From: Ardenticatenaceae bacterium
GTDB taxonomy: Bacteria > Chloroflexota > Anaerolineae > Promineifilales > Promineifilaceae
Direction of reading: 5' to 3'
Length of the DNA: 64,000 nt
Assembly: GCA_020634315.1 (NCBI GenBank)
Contig: JACKBV010000008.1
Location: forward strand, 1-64,000
Below, one piece after another: positions 8,148-15,899 of the stretch (its first letter is position 1; the number at the start of each line of letters is the position of its first letter). The notes under the pieces are model-generated. The model had not been told where the DNA came from, searched no databases, and saw nothing but the letters and a program-made list of their open reading frames with translations. The position numbers and the translations under genes are program-made.

Positions 8148-9228
8148 TTACGTAAACTGCTGCCCAATTTCACCAAGCAAGACCGTGCGAGCAGTAAGCC
8201 AGCGGCGAAATTGTACGGATGCTGCTGGTGGAGAAATATAGGCTGCCAGATCAGGATAGGCTGCCAGATGATACAGGGCCGCTATTGGGGCCGAATGCGC
8301 ATGTAACCAGCTGGATAAAGCTCGTTGGACAGCAGCACGCTGAAAAGGATTGGCCGCGATGTGCGCAGCCCAGCGGAGACCCTCATCACGGTTTGTTTCC
8401 AGGGAATGGCGCAGGAGAGACGCCGTTGCGGGCAAAGGCCAGACAGCCAGTTCATCCCACAGCACAGGATGCGCATGCCAGGGCGCGGCATGCTGCCGGG
8501 CACGGTGCCCGATCAGCCGGGCCAACGGCCATTCAAACAAATAAAAAGGAAGCGCGATCCCCCACGCCACCCGCCACGCCGCCACGCCCCACGCCAAACA
8601 CGCCACGCCACCCACGCCACGCCAACCCCACGCCAACCGCCACGCCACGCCACCCGCCACGCCAACCGCCACGCCAAACGCCACCCAAACCCAGCGCCAC
8701 GCCGCCACCGCCACGCCCACGCCACCGCCACGCCATACAGCCGCCACGCCAACCGCCACGCCCGCCCACGCCACGCCGCCACGCCAACCGCCACGCCAAA
8801 CGCCACGCCAACCGCCACGCCAACCGCCACGCCAAACGCCACGCCAACCGCCACGCCAACCGCCACGCCAACCGCCACGCCAACCGCCACGCCAACCGCC
8901 ACGCCAACCCACTCTACCGGCGTGCCTTGCAGCCAGGAAGCCAGCCAGGCTATCATGACTGCCAGAGCCGCCGTGGCGATGGGCATCATCAAAATCAAAT
9001 TGCGGTAGGCGGGATGGCGCAGGCTGCGCCGCAAAAAAATCGCCACCCTGCAGCACGGTACAAATCAGGGTCAGCCTGCCACAAATAATGCTTCAAACGG
9101 CTCGGCTGAAAGAAAACCCACAGCAGCAGCAGCCCGTAGTGGCGCGGGTTCCACAACTGCAAAACAGCCGGCAGCGGTGGCCCATAGTAAGTCGGGAAAG
9201 GGTGTGCTTGTTTATCCATCGTACTCAT
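8148..9228 (-). pseudogene. Membrane protein with (VGVA)n repeats, several frameshifts
   Basis: The first frame (9228 to about 9040) begins MSTMDKQAHPFPTYYG and reads WNPRHYGLLLLWVFF to DLYRAAGW. After a seven-T run (about 9032-9038) the sense continues in a second frame with IFLRRSLRHPAYRNL, a hydrophobic segment and GVAVGVAV repeats. These are encoded by a 12-bp tandem unit. Within the repeats the sensible frame changes again. A third frame (from about 8550) gives PFYLFEWPLARLIGHRARQH and a helical C-terminus ending GEIGQQFT. At least two or three single-base shifts would be needed for one protein. It sits between two ATPases on the same strand. The function is unknown. Confidence 0.5.
8560..8915. 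repeat. 12-bp GCCACGCCAACC tandem repeat
   Basis: Units of GCCACGCCAACC, with variants GCCACGCCAAAC and GCCACGCCACCC, are repeated many times and are nearly perfect from about 8770 to 8915. On the minus strand they encode Val-Gly-Val-Ala or, in another frame, Gly-Trp-Arg-Gly. Units whose length is not a multiple of three at the degenerate left end account for the frame changes. Confidence 0.9.
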
Positions 9229-9260
9229 CCCAATTCATCATCCAATATATCTTCCAATCT

Positions 9261-9440
9261 GTTGTGCTGACATGTTGTGCCAATATGTTGTGCCAATATG
9301 TTGTGCCGATATGTTGTGCTGAACGAAGTCCTCGCAGTGAAGCACCCCACAAACCACCCCCCATCGCCACGTTGTGCCAATATGTTGTGCCAATATGTTG
9401 TGCTGAACGAAGTCCCCGCAGTGAAGCACCCCACGAACCT
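9261..9440. repeat. 13-bp GTTGTGCCAATAT tandem repeats in a duplicated block
   Basis: Five 13-mers (GTTGTGCTGACAT, GTTGTGCCAATAT twice, GTTGTGCCGATAT, GTTGTGCTGAACG) at 9261-9325 are followed by AAGTCCTCGCAGTGAAGCAC. Three more 13-mers at 9371-9409 are followed by almost the same tail. The block fills the spacer between the EAD-like ATPase gene and the membrane-protein frame. Confidence 0.9.
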
Positions 9441-9459
9441 TCCCCAACAAACCCACTAC

Positions 9460-10395
9460 TCACCCCCTCTTCGCCACAAACAACTGCCTCGCCAACCGCT
9501 GCAACCGCGCCGGATGCCCACCACTTTGCGCCAACAACTCCTCAACCTCCGCCTCACTGAAACCCGCCCCCCGCTGCTGCAAAAAACGACGCGCCTCCTC
9601 CACCGTAAAAGGGCCAAGCCGCTTCACACTAAAAATATTATGAAACGGAGAGACCCCGCCCGGCGTTTGCGGCGGAAACACGGCATCAAGCGACCGCTGC
9701 GTCACCAAACACATCGCAAAGTGAGGCTCCTGCGCCAGTGCCCGCAGCAAGTCATGCAGGCGTGGGTTAAAATCCGGCTCGGCAATACGCTCCACCTCAT
9801 CAAAGAGGAGGATGACATCCTGCCGGTAAAGGGCACGCTTCAAATCACGCAACGTCTCACCCGCTGCGCCCAATTTCGCCAGCACCGTCTCGCAAAAATC
9901 CGCCTCATCGAGCACCCCCTGCAAATCCACATACGCCAGAGTGACATCATCGGGCAGCCACGCATTGCGCGTCAGGTAGAGGTAATAGAGCAGCGATGAT
10001 TTGCCCATCTGCGCATCGCCGACAACGGAGACACTGCTGTGTTTACGCAGTTCAGCGCGAATCTCGCGCAGCAGCCGCTCCCGCCCAAAAAAGTAACGCG
10101 GGTCATTGATGCGGCCGCCAATGAAAAAGGGATCATCTGGAGGTAGAGGCAGGGGGTTATCGCTCCTATTTGGCTGCGTCATTTGCGAAAGGTGCTGGTG
10201 CACCGCGTCAAGCAATTCTGGCAGACGGTTGTGGCGCTGCATATAGCTGATCAGTTCAATCGTCTTGTCCCCTCTGTTTTGGCCGTTGAGCAGTTCATAC
10301 TCCACGCCCAAATCAAAGGCGAGCTGACGTAGTTCGCTTTCGTTAAAGTGGGTGACAATCTGCTGGCGCAGGTTGGCGAGTTGGTTGTCGGTCAT
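9460..10395 (-). CDS. EAD/death-like-domain P-loop ATPase (conflict-system type)
   Basis: 311 residues. Residues 1-70 (LRQQIVTHFNESELRQLAF, ELLNGQNRGDKTIELISYM) form a helical domain like the effector-associated, death-like adaptors of bacterial NTP-dependent conflict systems. A linker follows, then DPRYFFGRERLLREI (98-112), the P-loop GDAQMGKS (126-133), Walker B VILLFDEVERI (D199, E200) and a short C-terminal helical part (FSEAEVEELLAQSGGHPARL). Intact, unlike its two downstream neighbours. Such domains usually recruit an effector sharing the same adaptor; no such effector is visible here. The family-level call comes from sequence pattern. A defence role is inference. Confidence 0.72.
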   Translation of the reverse strand: MTDNQLANLRQQIVTHFNESELRQLAFDLGVEYELLNGQNRGDKTIELISYMQRHNRLPELLDAVHQHLSQMTQPNRSDNPLPLPPDDPFFIGGRINDPRYFFGRERLLREIRAELRKHSSVSVVGDAQMGKSSLLYYLYLTRNAWLPDDVTLAYVDLQGVLDEADFCETVLAKLGAAGETLRDLKRALYRQDVILLFDEVERIAEPDFNPRLHDLLRALAQEPHFAMCLVTQRSLDAVFPPQTPGGVSPFHNIFSVKRLGPFTVEEARRFLQQRGAGFSEAEVEELLAQSGGHPARLQRLARQLFVAKRG

Positions 10396-10597
10396 GATAT
10401 CCCCGCATTGTGTGACGTTGGTTCCTGGTGATAGCTGTCACGGATGCTGCGCACCATGCTGGCGCACAGCAACTGCGGGAATCATACCTGGGGGGAGGGG
10501 GTTTGGCAATGGGGAAGTGTGGGGGGGAAATGTGTGAGGGTGGAACCTCCCGGAAGTTCGGAAACTTCCGGGAGGGAGGTTTTATTATGGTTTCTCA
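10396..10597. other. Intergenic spacer with hairpin
   Basis: Between the ATPase start and the MoaD-like stop. Apart from the hairpin at 10547-10574 I see only G-rich sequence (about 10490-10530) and no convincing ORF. Confidence 0.5.
10547..10574. terminator. Hairpin downstream of the MoaD-like gene
   Basis: CTCCCGGAAGTT pairs with AACTTCCGGGAG around a four-base loop. A T-rich stretch follows on the plus side only. The core belongs to the dispersed AACCTCCCGGAGGTT-like palindrome family and could act as a terminator for the minus-strand BNR-MoaD pair. Confidence 0.5.
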
Positions 10598-10894
10598 TCA
10601 GCCACCGGCGATGGCGCCGATGACGTAAAACGGATCCGTCCCGGCGACCACCGTGTCGGGCAGGGGCATATCGGGCGATTCGTGGGATAAATCTTGACCA
10701 CAAGCAAAGAAGCGCAGAAACGGCCGTCTTTCCTGAGTCACATGATCGCGAATCGTGCCGCGCAAAACAGGGTAACGCGTCTCCAGCGCATCCAACACGG
10801 CACGCACCGTGACCGGCGCGGACACCGCCAACGTTACCTCGCCGCTCACCCCGGCCAATGTGCGCAAGTGGTACGGAATAACGACGCGGATCAT
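10598..10894 (-). CDS. MoaD/ThiS-family ubiquitin-like sulfur carrier
   Basis: 98 residues ending GAIAGG; the terminal Gly-Gly is the adenylation and thiocarboxylation site of this family. It starts with the beta-strand MIRVVIPYHLRTLAG and contains PFLRFFACGQDL. Its ATG overlaps the stop of the BNR-repeat gene by four bases, so the two are translationally coupled. No moaE, moaA, thiF or thiG lies nearby. Its partner is therefore unknown, and a role in molybdopterin synthesis is not demonstrated. Confidence 0.82.
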   Translation of the reverse strand: MIRVVIPYHLRTLAGVSGEVTLAVSAPVTVRAVLDALETRYPVLRGTIRDHVTQERRPFLRFFACGQDLSHESPDMPLPDTVVAGTDPFYVIGAIAGG

Positions 10895-12006
10895 GGCAGC
10901 GTCTGCACTTCAACCGACAGCACCGCCGGCAGGTTGCTGACAATCGCCTGCCAGTTATCGCCGCCATCGGCCGAGACATACACCTGTCCGCCCGTCGTGC
11001 CAAAGTAAACACCACACGGATCCAGAGAATCAACGGCCATCGCGTCGCGCAGCACATTGACGTAGCAATCCTGCTGCGGCAAGCCCTTGGTCAGCGCTTC
11101 CCACTCATTGCCGCCGGTGCGGCTGCGGTACACGCGCAGTTTTCCTTCTGGCGGGTAATGCTCCGAATCGCTTTTGATGGGCAGCACATAGACAGTTTCC
11201 GGCTCGTGGGCATGCACATCAACCACAAAGCCAAAATCGGAGGGCAAATTGCCGCTGATCTCATACCACGACTCACCGGCATCGTCGCTGCGCATGACAT
11301 CCCAATGTTTTTGCATAAAGAGCACCTGCGGGCGCGAGGGGTGCAGCGCCAGACGATGCACACAATGTCCCACTTCGGCGTTCGGGTCGGGAATATAGTC
11401 GGATCGCAACCCCTGGTTGATGGCACGCCACGTTTTGCCGCCGTCATCGGTGCGGAAAGCGCCTGCGGCGGAAATGGCGACAAAGATGCGCTGCGGATTG
11501 CTGGGATCGAGCAAAATGGTGTGTAAACACATGCCACCTGCGCCCGGCTGCCATTCCGGGCCGGTGCCATGACCGCGCAGCCCGCTCAACTCCTGCCACG
11601 TCTGCCCGCCGTCGGTTGAACGAAACAGGGCGGCATCTTCCACACCGGCATAAACGGTATCTGCATCGGTGAGCGATGGCTCAAAATGCCAGACGCGCTT
11701 GAACTCCCACGGATGGGGCGTGCCGTCGTACCATTGATGCGTGCCCGCAACGCCATCGTAGACAAACTCGTTGCCCACGGTCGCCCATGTCTTGCCGCCA
11801 TCGTCGGAGCGATGGACAACTTGCCCAAACCAGCCGCTCGACTGCGAGGCATAGATGCGGTTTGGGTTCACCGGCGACCCTTTTAGATGATACATCTCCC
11901 AACCCCCAAAGTGTGGGCCGCTGACGTTCCATTGCTGCCGTTTGCCATCGGCCGTCAGGATGAATGCGCCCTTGCGTGTACCGACTAAAACACGTATTCC
12001 ACTCAT
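10891..12006 (-). CDS. BNR/Asp-box beta-propeller protein (sialidase-like fold)
   Basis: 371 residues with repeated Asp-box signatures: SDDGGKTW (about 67), STDGGQTW (about 130), TDDGGKTW (about 183), SDDAGESW (about 238) and SADGGDNW near the end. This indicates a six- or seven-bladed propeller like VPS10/sortilin or exo-sialidases. There is no signal peptide, so it is probably cytoplasmic. AAGGAG precedes the ATG. It is the first gene of a two-gene unit with the MoaD-like carrier. Catalytic sialidase residues cannot be assigned, so treat it as a structural or unknown-function propeller. Confidence 0.82.
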   Translation of the reverse strand: MSGIRVLVGTRKGAFILTADGKRQQWNVSGPHFGGWEMYHLKGSPVNPNRIYASQSSGWFGQVVHRSDDGGKTWATVGNEFVYDGVAGTHQWYDGTPHPWEFKRVWHFEPSLTDADTVYAGVEDAALFRSTDGGQTWQELSGLRGHGTGPEWQPGAGGMCLHTILLDPSNPQRIFVAISAAGAFRTDDGGKTWRAINQGLRSDYIPDPNAEVGHCVHRLALHPSRPQVLFMQKHWDVMRSDDAGESWYEISGNLPSDFGFVVDVHAHEPETVYVLPIKSDSEHYPPEGKLRVYRSRTGGNEWEALTKGLPQQDCYVNVLRDAMAVDSLDPCGVYFGTTGGQVYVSADGGDNWQAIVSNLPAVLSVEVQTLP

Positions 12007-12175
12007 TTTATGCTCCTTCTAACTCTGCTTGGGATGTTGATTCGCTGTGTATTGGGATCAATAAAGAACAGGGGCATTGTAAAACATATGTTCTGCTTTG
12101 TCAAAAGGGTTTTTTGCCGGGGCGGGAGGGCGGCAGGCGATGAGCAGTGGGCGAAAATGGGGGTACAATGGGAGC

Positions 12176-13057
12176 ATGACGATAGAAACGAATTTTCGCT
12201 TTGTAGCTGTGATGGAAGAGGGTGTGGTCGCGCTGCCGATTGCGGCAGGGGCGGCGCAGTTTGATGATTTATTGGCGGGGCTGCCGGTGGGGGTTTATTC
12301 GGCGCTGCGCACATTCGACCATAACCGCTTCCTTTACCTGGAGGCGCATTTGGCACGCACGGAGCGGTCGATGCGGCTGCTGGGATGGACGGACACGCTG
12401 GATCGGCAGCGGTTGTGTGCGGCGCTGCATGAGGTGGTAACGGCCGTTCCCTGGCCCGATTCCCGTGTGCGCTTTGACATGCTGGCACAGCCTGCGCCGG
12501 AGCAGTTAGGCGTAAACGGCCGTTTGCTCATTGCCGCCATGCCGCTGACGCCGGTTCCGGCGGCGTTCTATGAAACGGGGGTGGCGGTCGGGTTGGCGTC
12601 CGGACTGCACCGCGAGAATCCGTTGGCGAAAACGGCCGTTTTCACCCAGCAGCGGGCCGCCTTCTGGCAAGAACAGCACAGCAGCCTGTATGAATACATT
12701 CTCGTCAGTGATGATGGGCATTTGCTGGAGGGAACCAGCACCAATTTTTGGGGCGTGCGGCAGGGGGTGCTGTACACGGCCGGCGAAGGCGTGCTGGAAG
12801 GGATTACGCGCAAGATCATTTTGCAGTTGGCGGCAGAATTAGGAATTGCGGTGCGTTTGCAAGCCTTGCCGGTGGATGAAATCGACACGTTGGACGAAGC
12901 GGCGCTAAGCGGGTCGTCGCGTGCCTTTTTGCCGGTGGTGCGGATTGGCGAGCAGGTGGTGGGAAACGGCCGTCCCGGCCCTATCAGCCGCCAATTGTTA
13001 GCGGCGTATTACGCCTTCCTGGCCCGCGAAATTCGGCCAGCGGTCGTTGACAAATAG
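12176..13057 (+). CDS. Class IV PLP aminotransferase (BCAT / aminodeoxychorismate lyase family)
   Basis: 293 residues. LLEGTSTNFWGV (about 183-194) is the PLP phosphate-binding signature of fold-type IV enzymes. FDHNRFLYLEAHLAR and the Lys in NPLAKTAVF (about 151) fit the catalytic core. GEGVLEGITRKIILQLA matches the BCAT/ADCL C-terminal pattern. The ATG at 12176 is preferred (GGGAG just upstream) over an upstream frame opening at 12098. Possible roles are branched-chain amino acid transamination or 4-amino-4-deoxychorismate lyase. The short N-terminus and the SALRTFDHNRFLYLEAHL region lean to the latter type, but this is not decisive. Confidence 0.82.
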   Translation: MTIETNFRFVAVMEEGVVALPIAAGAAQFDDLLAGLPVGVYSALRTFDHNRFLYLEAHLARTERSMRLLGWTDTLDRQRLCAALHEVVTAVPWPDSRVRFDMLAQPAPEQLGVNGRLLIAAMPLTPVPAAFYETGVAVGLASGLHRENPLAKTAVFTQQRAAFWQEQHSSLYEYILVSDDGHLLEGTSTNFWGVRQGVLYTAGEGVLEGITRKIILQLAAELGIAVRLQALPVDEIDTLDEAALSGSSRAFLPVVRIGEQVVGNGRPGPISRQLLAAYYAFLAREIRPAVVDK

Positions 13058-13079
13058 GTGGGCGAAGCCACCAGCCCAC

Positions 13080-13568
13080 TTACCGACGCAGCGTGCCGAT
13101 AAGCATAAAGGGGGCCATCAGCAGCGGGAAGACGACGAAGATGATGCCCAGACCCAGGACCAGGTAGCTGCCCCCGGTGACGCCAGGTTCTAAAACGGCC
13201 GTTTCCGGATCATTGGGATCATACGACACCGTAACCCCGTTGCCCTCCGGGTATTTGTCCACAATCTCCTGCGCGTGATTGCGGCTGCCGCCATACTGCC
13301 CAAAATTGACCATATCAGACGTATAGCGCACATCATTAACCGCATAGGTATAGGTCACATCGCCAAAGTAGGAAGTGCCGTCTTCATCTCGATCCTCGCG
13401 CACATAGGAGGAGGTAATTTGACCATCGGTGGTCGGCCATGACAGGCTGACACGCGCATTTTGCAAGATGTGCCATCCCCAATAAGAGATGCCAATGCCC
13501 ACTACCACAAAAATCCCTAAAAAGATCGTTGTACCAATGCAGCCGCACCCTTTGCCTGCTACTTTCAT
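13080..13568 (-). CDS. DUF3592-like membrane protein
   Basis: 162 residues. TM segments lie near 13-37 and 135-158. Between them is a beta-rich exposed region with WPTTDGQITSSYV, VTYTYAVNDVRYTSD and VTVSYDPNDPETAVLEPG, the usual DUF3592 arrangement. The function is unknown in the family. The gene converges on the aminotransferase, 22 bases from its stop. Confidence 0.78.
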   Translation of the reverse strand: MKVAGKGCGCIGTTIFLGIFVVVGIGISYWGWHILQNARVSLSWPTTDGQITSSYVREDRDEDGTSYFGDVTYTYAVNDVRYTSDMVNFGQYGGSRNHAQEIVDKYPEGNGVTVSYDPNDPETAVLEPGVTGGSYLVLGLGIIFVVFPLLMAPFMLIGTLRR

Positions 13569-13712
13569 GTTTCGCTTTCTCCCGGAAATACCTTTGCGGC
13601 AGCTTTCTTGTGAAACATGCCAAAACCGGCCGCAAGGTTGGTTTGCATCATCACATCACGGCAATGAGTGTACAATAAGATGGGGAGAGATGTAAAAGGA
13701 ATGGATGGAACG

Positions 13713-15071
13713 ATGAATTTCGATCTGGTGATTAAAAATGGGACGGTGGTAACGGCCGTTGCCACCTATCAGGCAGACATCGGCATCAATGGGGAGCAAA
13801 TCGCGGCAATCGGCCAGGGCTTACACGGCCGCCGCGAACTGGACGCAGCGGATAAACTGGTCATTCCCGGCGGCATTGACCCGCACGTCCATTTGCAATA
13901 CCAACTGCCAAACTTCCGCTCCGCCGATGATTTTTTCAGCGGCACACGCGCCGCCGCCCTTGGCGGCACAACAACCGTCATTGACTTTGTCGAGCCGCAA
14001 GCGGCACAAACCATGCTCGACGGACTGGCGGCACGCAACGCGGAAGCAGCCGGGCAAACGGTGATCGATTACAGCTTCCACATGACCATTGGCCCACACG
14101 AAATCGAGAAACTGGATCAAGTTGCGGCAGCATATGCGGCGGGCTGCGCCAGCTTCAAGCTGTACATGGCCTATGGCATGCGCCTCACCGATGACCAGCT
14201 TTTGCGTGCTTTGCAAGCGATTCGTGATGTGAATGGGCTGCCGGTGGTTCATGCGGAAAATTGGGATGTGATTTGTGCCCTGGTGGCACAAAATCTGGCG
14301 GCGGGGCGCACCGAACCGGGTTGGCATCCGCACAGCCGCCCCTCGCTGCTGGAAGCGGAAGCGGCAAGCCGTCTCATTGATATTGCCACTTACGTTGGCA
14401 CACGCGTACACATCTTCCACATCTCTTGCGCGGAGGTTGTGGAACGGCTGGCTGATGCGCAGCGGCGTGGATTGCCGGTGACTGGGGAGACGTGCCCTCA
14501 TTATTTGCTGTTGAATTGTGGCGTATTTGAACGGCCGTTACCGCAAGCCGCTCGTTACATCTGCTCGCCGCCACTGCGCAGCCACGACGACCAGCTGCAC
14601 CTGTGGCGTGCCTTGGGGCAGGATGTGGTGAACATTGTCACAACTGATCACTGCCCTTTTACGCAAGCAGAAAAAGAGCAAAACCTGCACGATTACAGCC
14701 AGATTCCTGGCGGCTTGCCCGGTATTGAGGCTCGTTTGTCGTTGTTGTACAGCTATGGTGTACGCGACGGATATTTTTCATTGAACCGGTGGGTGGAAAT
14801 GAGCAGCACTCGCGTGGCGCAGTTGTTTGGCTTGCGGCAAAAAGGGCACATTGCCCCCGGTTATGATGCTGACCTGGTGATTTTTGACCCGCAGAAGCGC
14901 ATCGTGCTATCTACGGAAACGCTGCATGAGCAAGTTGACTGGACGCCGTATGAAGGCGTGCCCGTTACCGGCTGGCCGACCACGACCCTTTGTCGCGGTC
15001 AGGTTGTGGTGGAGGATGGGAAATTTGTAGGGGAGGCGGGATACGGCCGTTTCATATCCCGCTCTTTTTAA
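13713..15071 (+). CDS. Dihydropyrimidinase / hydantoinase
   Basis: 452 residues of the amidohydrolase superfamily. It hydrolyses cyclic diamides such as dihydrouracil or hydantoins. GGIDPHVHLQYQLP provides the metal His pair, ASFKLYMAYG the carboxylated Lys, VVHAEN and HIFHISCAEV the further His ligands, and IVTTDHCPF the Asp. The C-terminus QKGHIAPGYDADLVIFDP is typical. The start is ambiguous: 13713 gives the canonical MNFDLVIKNGTVV, while ATG codons at 13683 and 13701 are in frame. A pyrE gene follows after 70 bases, suggesting pyrimidine turnover, though the actual substrate could be a hydantoin. Confidence 0.9.
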   Translation: MNFDLVIKNGTVVTAVATYQADIGINGEQIAAIGQGLHGRRELDAADKLVIPGGIDPHVHLQYQLPNFRSADDFFSGTRAAALGGTTTVIDFVEPQAAQTMLDGLAARNAEAAGQTVIDYSFHMTIGPHEIEKLDQVAAAYAAGCASFKLYMAYGMRLTDDQLLRALQAIRDVNGLPVVHAENWDVICALVAQNLAAGRTEPGWHPHSRPSLLEAEAASRLIDIATYVGTRVHIFHISCAEVVERLADAQRRGLPVTGETCPHYLLLNCGVFERPLPQAARYICSPPLRSHDDQLHLWRALGQDVVNIVTTDHCPFTQAEKEQNLHDYSQIPGGLPGIEARLSLLYSYGVRDGYFSLNRWVEMSSTRVAQLFGLRQKGHIAPGYDADLVIFDPQKRIVLSTETLHEQVDWTPYEGVPVTGWPTTTLCRGQVVVEDGKFVGEAGYGRFISRSF

Positions 15072-15141
15072 GGGAAGTGGACTGGAGACTGGTCAGATTG
15101 CTCAATTCCCGGTCTCCAATCTCGATACTTTCGTCCGCTTG

Positions 15142-15771
15142 ATGAATGGCGCAATTAATGTGATGATTATGCCTATGATGGATACGCCTGAATTGGAACA
15201 ACTGGCAGTAAGTTTGTTTGACGTCAACGCGGTGCGTCTGGGGCGCTTTACGCTGCACAGCGGCCGTATTTCGCCGATTTATCTAGATTTGCGCGTGTTG
15301 GTGTCGTATCCGACAGTGCTGCGGCTGGCAACGGCCGTTTACCGCACAGTCCTGACACAGCTTTCCTTCGACGTATTGGCCGCCACACCGCTGGCCGGGC
15401 TGCCCATCGGCACAGCCATTTGCCTGGACATGAATGTCCCGCTCATTTACCCGCGCAAAACAGCGAAAAGCTACGGCACGGGTAAATCCATTGAGGGGAT
15501 ATGGCAGGTAGGGCAAACGGCCGTTGTCGTTGACGATCTGGTCACGTCGGGTGACAGCATTTTGCAGGCCATTACGCCATTAAAAGCGGCCGGGCTGCAT
15601 GTGCGCGATGCCGTTGTTCTCATTGACAGGCAGCAGGGTGGGGCAGACATGCTGCGCGAGCAGGGGTATACTTTGCATACAGCGACAACGCTGGGGCAAT
15701 TGCTAACCATTTTAGAGCGAAACGGCCGTATCACGGCCAAGCAACGCCACGACGTTCTCACTTCCCTATAG
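15142..15771 (+). CDS. pyrE: Orotate phosphoribosyltransferase
   Basis: About 209 residues. Transfers the phosphoribosyl group of PRPP to orotate, giving OMP in pyrimidine synthesis. VVVDDLVTSGDS (about 129-140) is the PRPP-binding motif. YPRKTAKSYGTGKSIEG contains the flexible-loop lysines of OPRT. FTLHSGRISPIYLDLR is the usual N-terminal strand and turn. Several ATG and GTG codons (15142, 15169, 15175 and others) compete as start and none has a clear Shine-Dalgarno; homologues usually begin close to DTPELEQLA. It is downstream of dihydropyrimidinase on the same strand. Confidence 0.9.
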   Translation: MNGAINVMIMPMMDTPELEQLAVSLFDVNAVRLGRFTLHSGRISPIYLDLRVLVSYPTVLRLATAVYRTVLTQLSFDVLAATPLAGLPIGTAICLDMNVPLIYPRKTAKSYGTGKSIEGIWQVGQTAVVVDDLVTSGDSILQAITPLKAAGLHVRDAVVLIDRQQGGADMLREQGYTLHTATTLGQLLTILERNGRITAKQRHDVLTSL

Positions 15772-15899
15772 TTAACAAGTAATCGGTATTGGCAGTCGGT
15801 AATTGGCAAATCCTTAGTTCATACCGATCTCCGACACCATACCCCCTAAATTGGCAGGAAGCTCCTGTCGATATTTTTTGCTGCAAGGAGATTGAAACC

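Noticed and set aside
8219..9088. Plus-strand open frames with His-Ala-Asn-Arg or Thr-Pro-Thr-Ala repeats
   Set aside because: They are created by the 12-bp repeat read on the other strand. The minus strand has protein-like sequence on both sides of the repeat, the plus strand does not.
8560..9440. CRISPR array
   Set aside because: The repeats are 12 or 13 bases in direct tandem without spacers, and no cas genes are present.
9212..9463. Minus-strand frame through the 13-bp repeats (SLRGLRSAQHIGTTYW repeated)
   Set aside because: A by-product of the duplicated block. It overlaps the real gene ends and has no ribosome-binding site or family likeness.
10891..12006. True sialidase
   Set aside because: Asp-boxes alone define the fold. 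The arginine triad and the Tyr/Glu pair of sialidases cannot be identified and there is no signal peptide.
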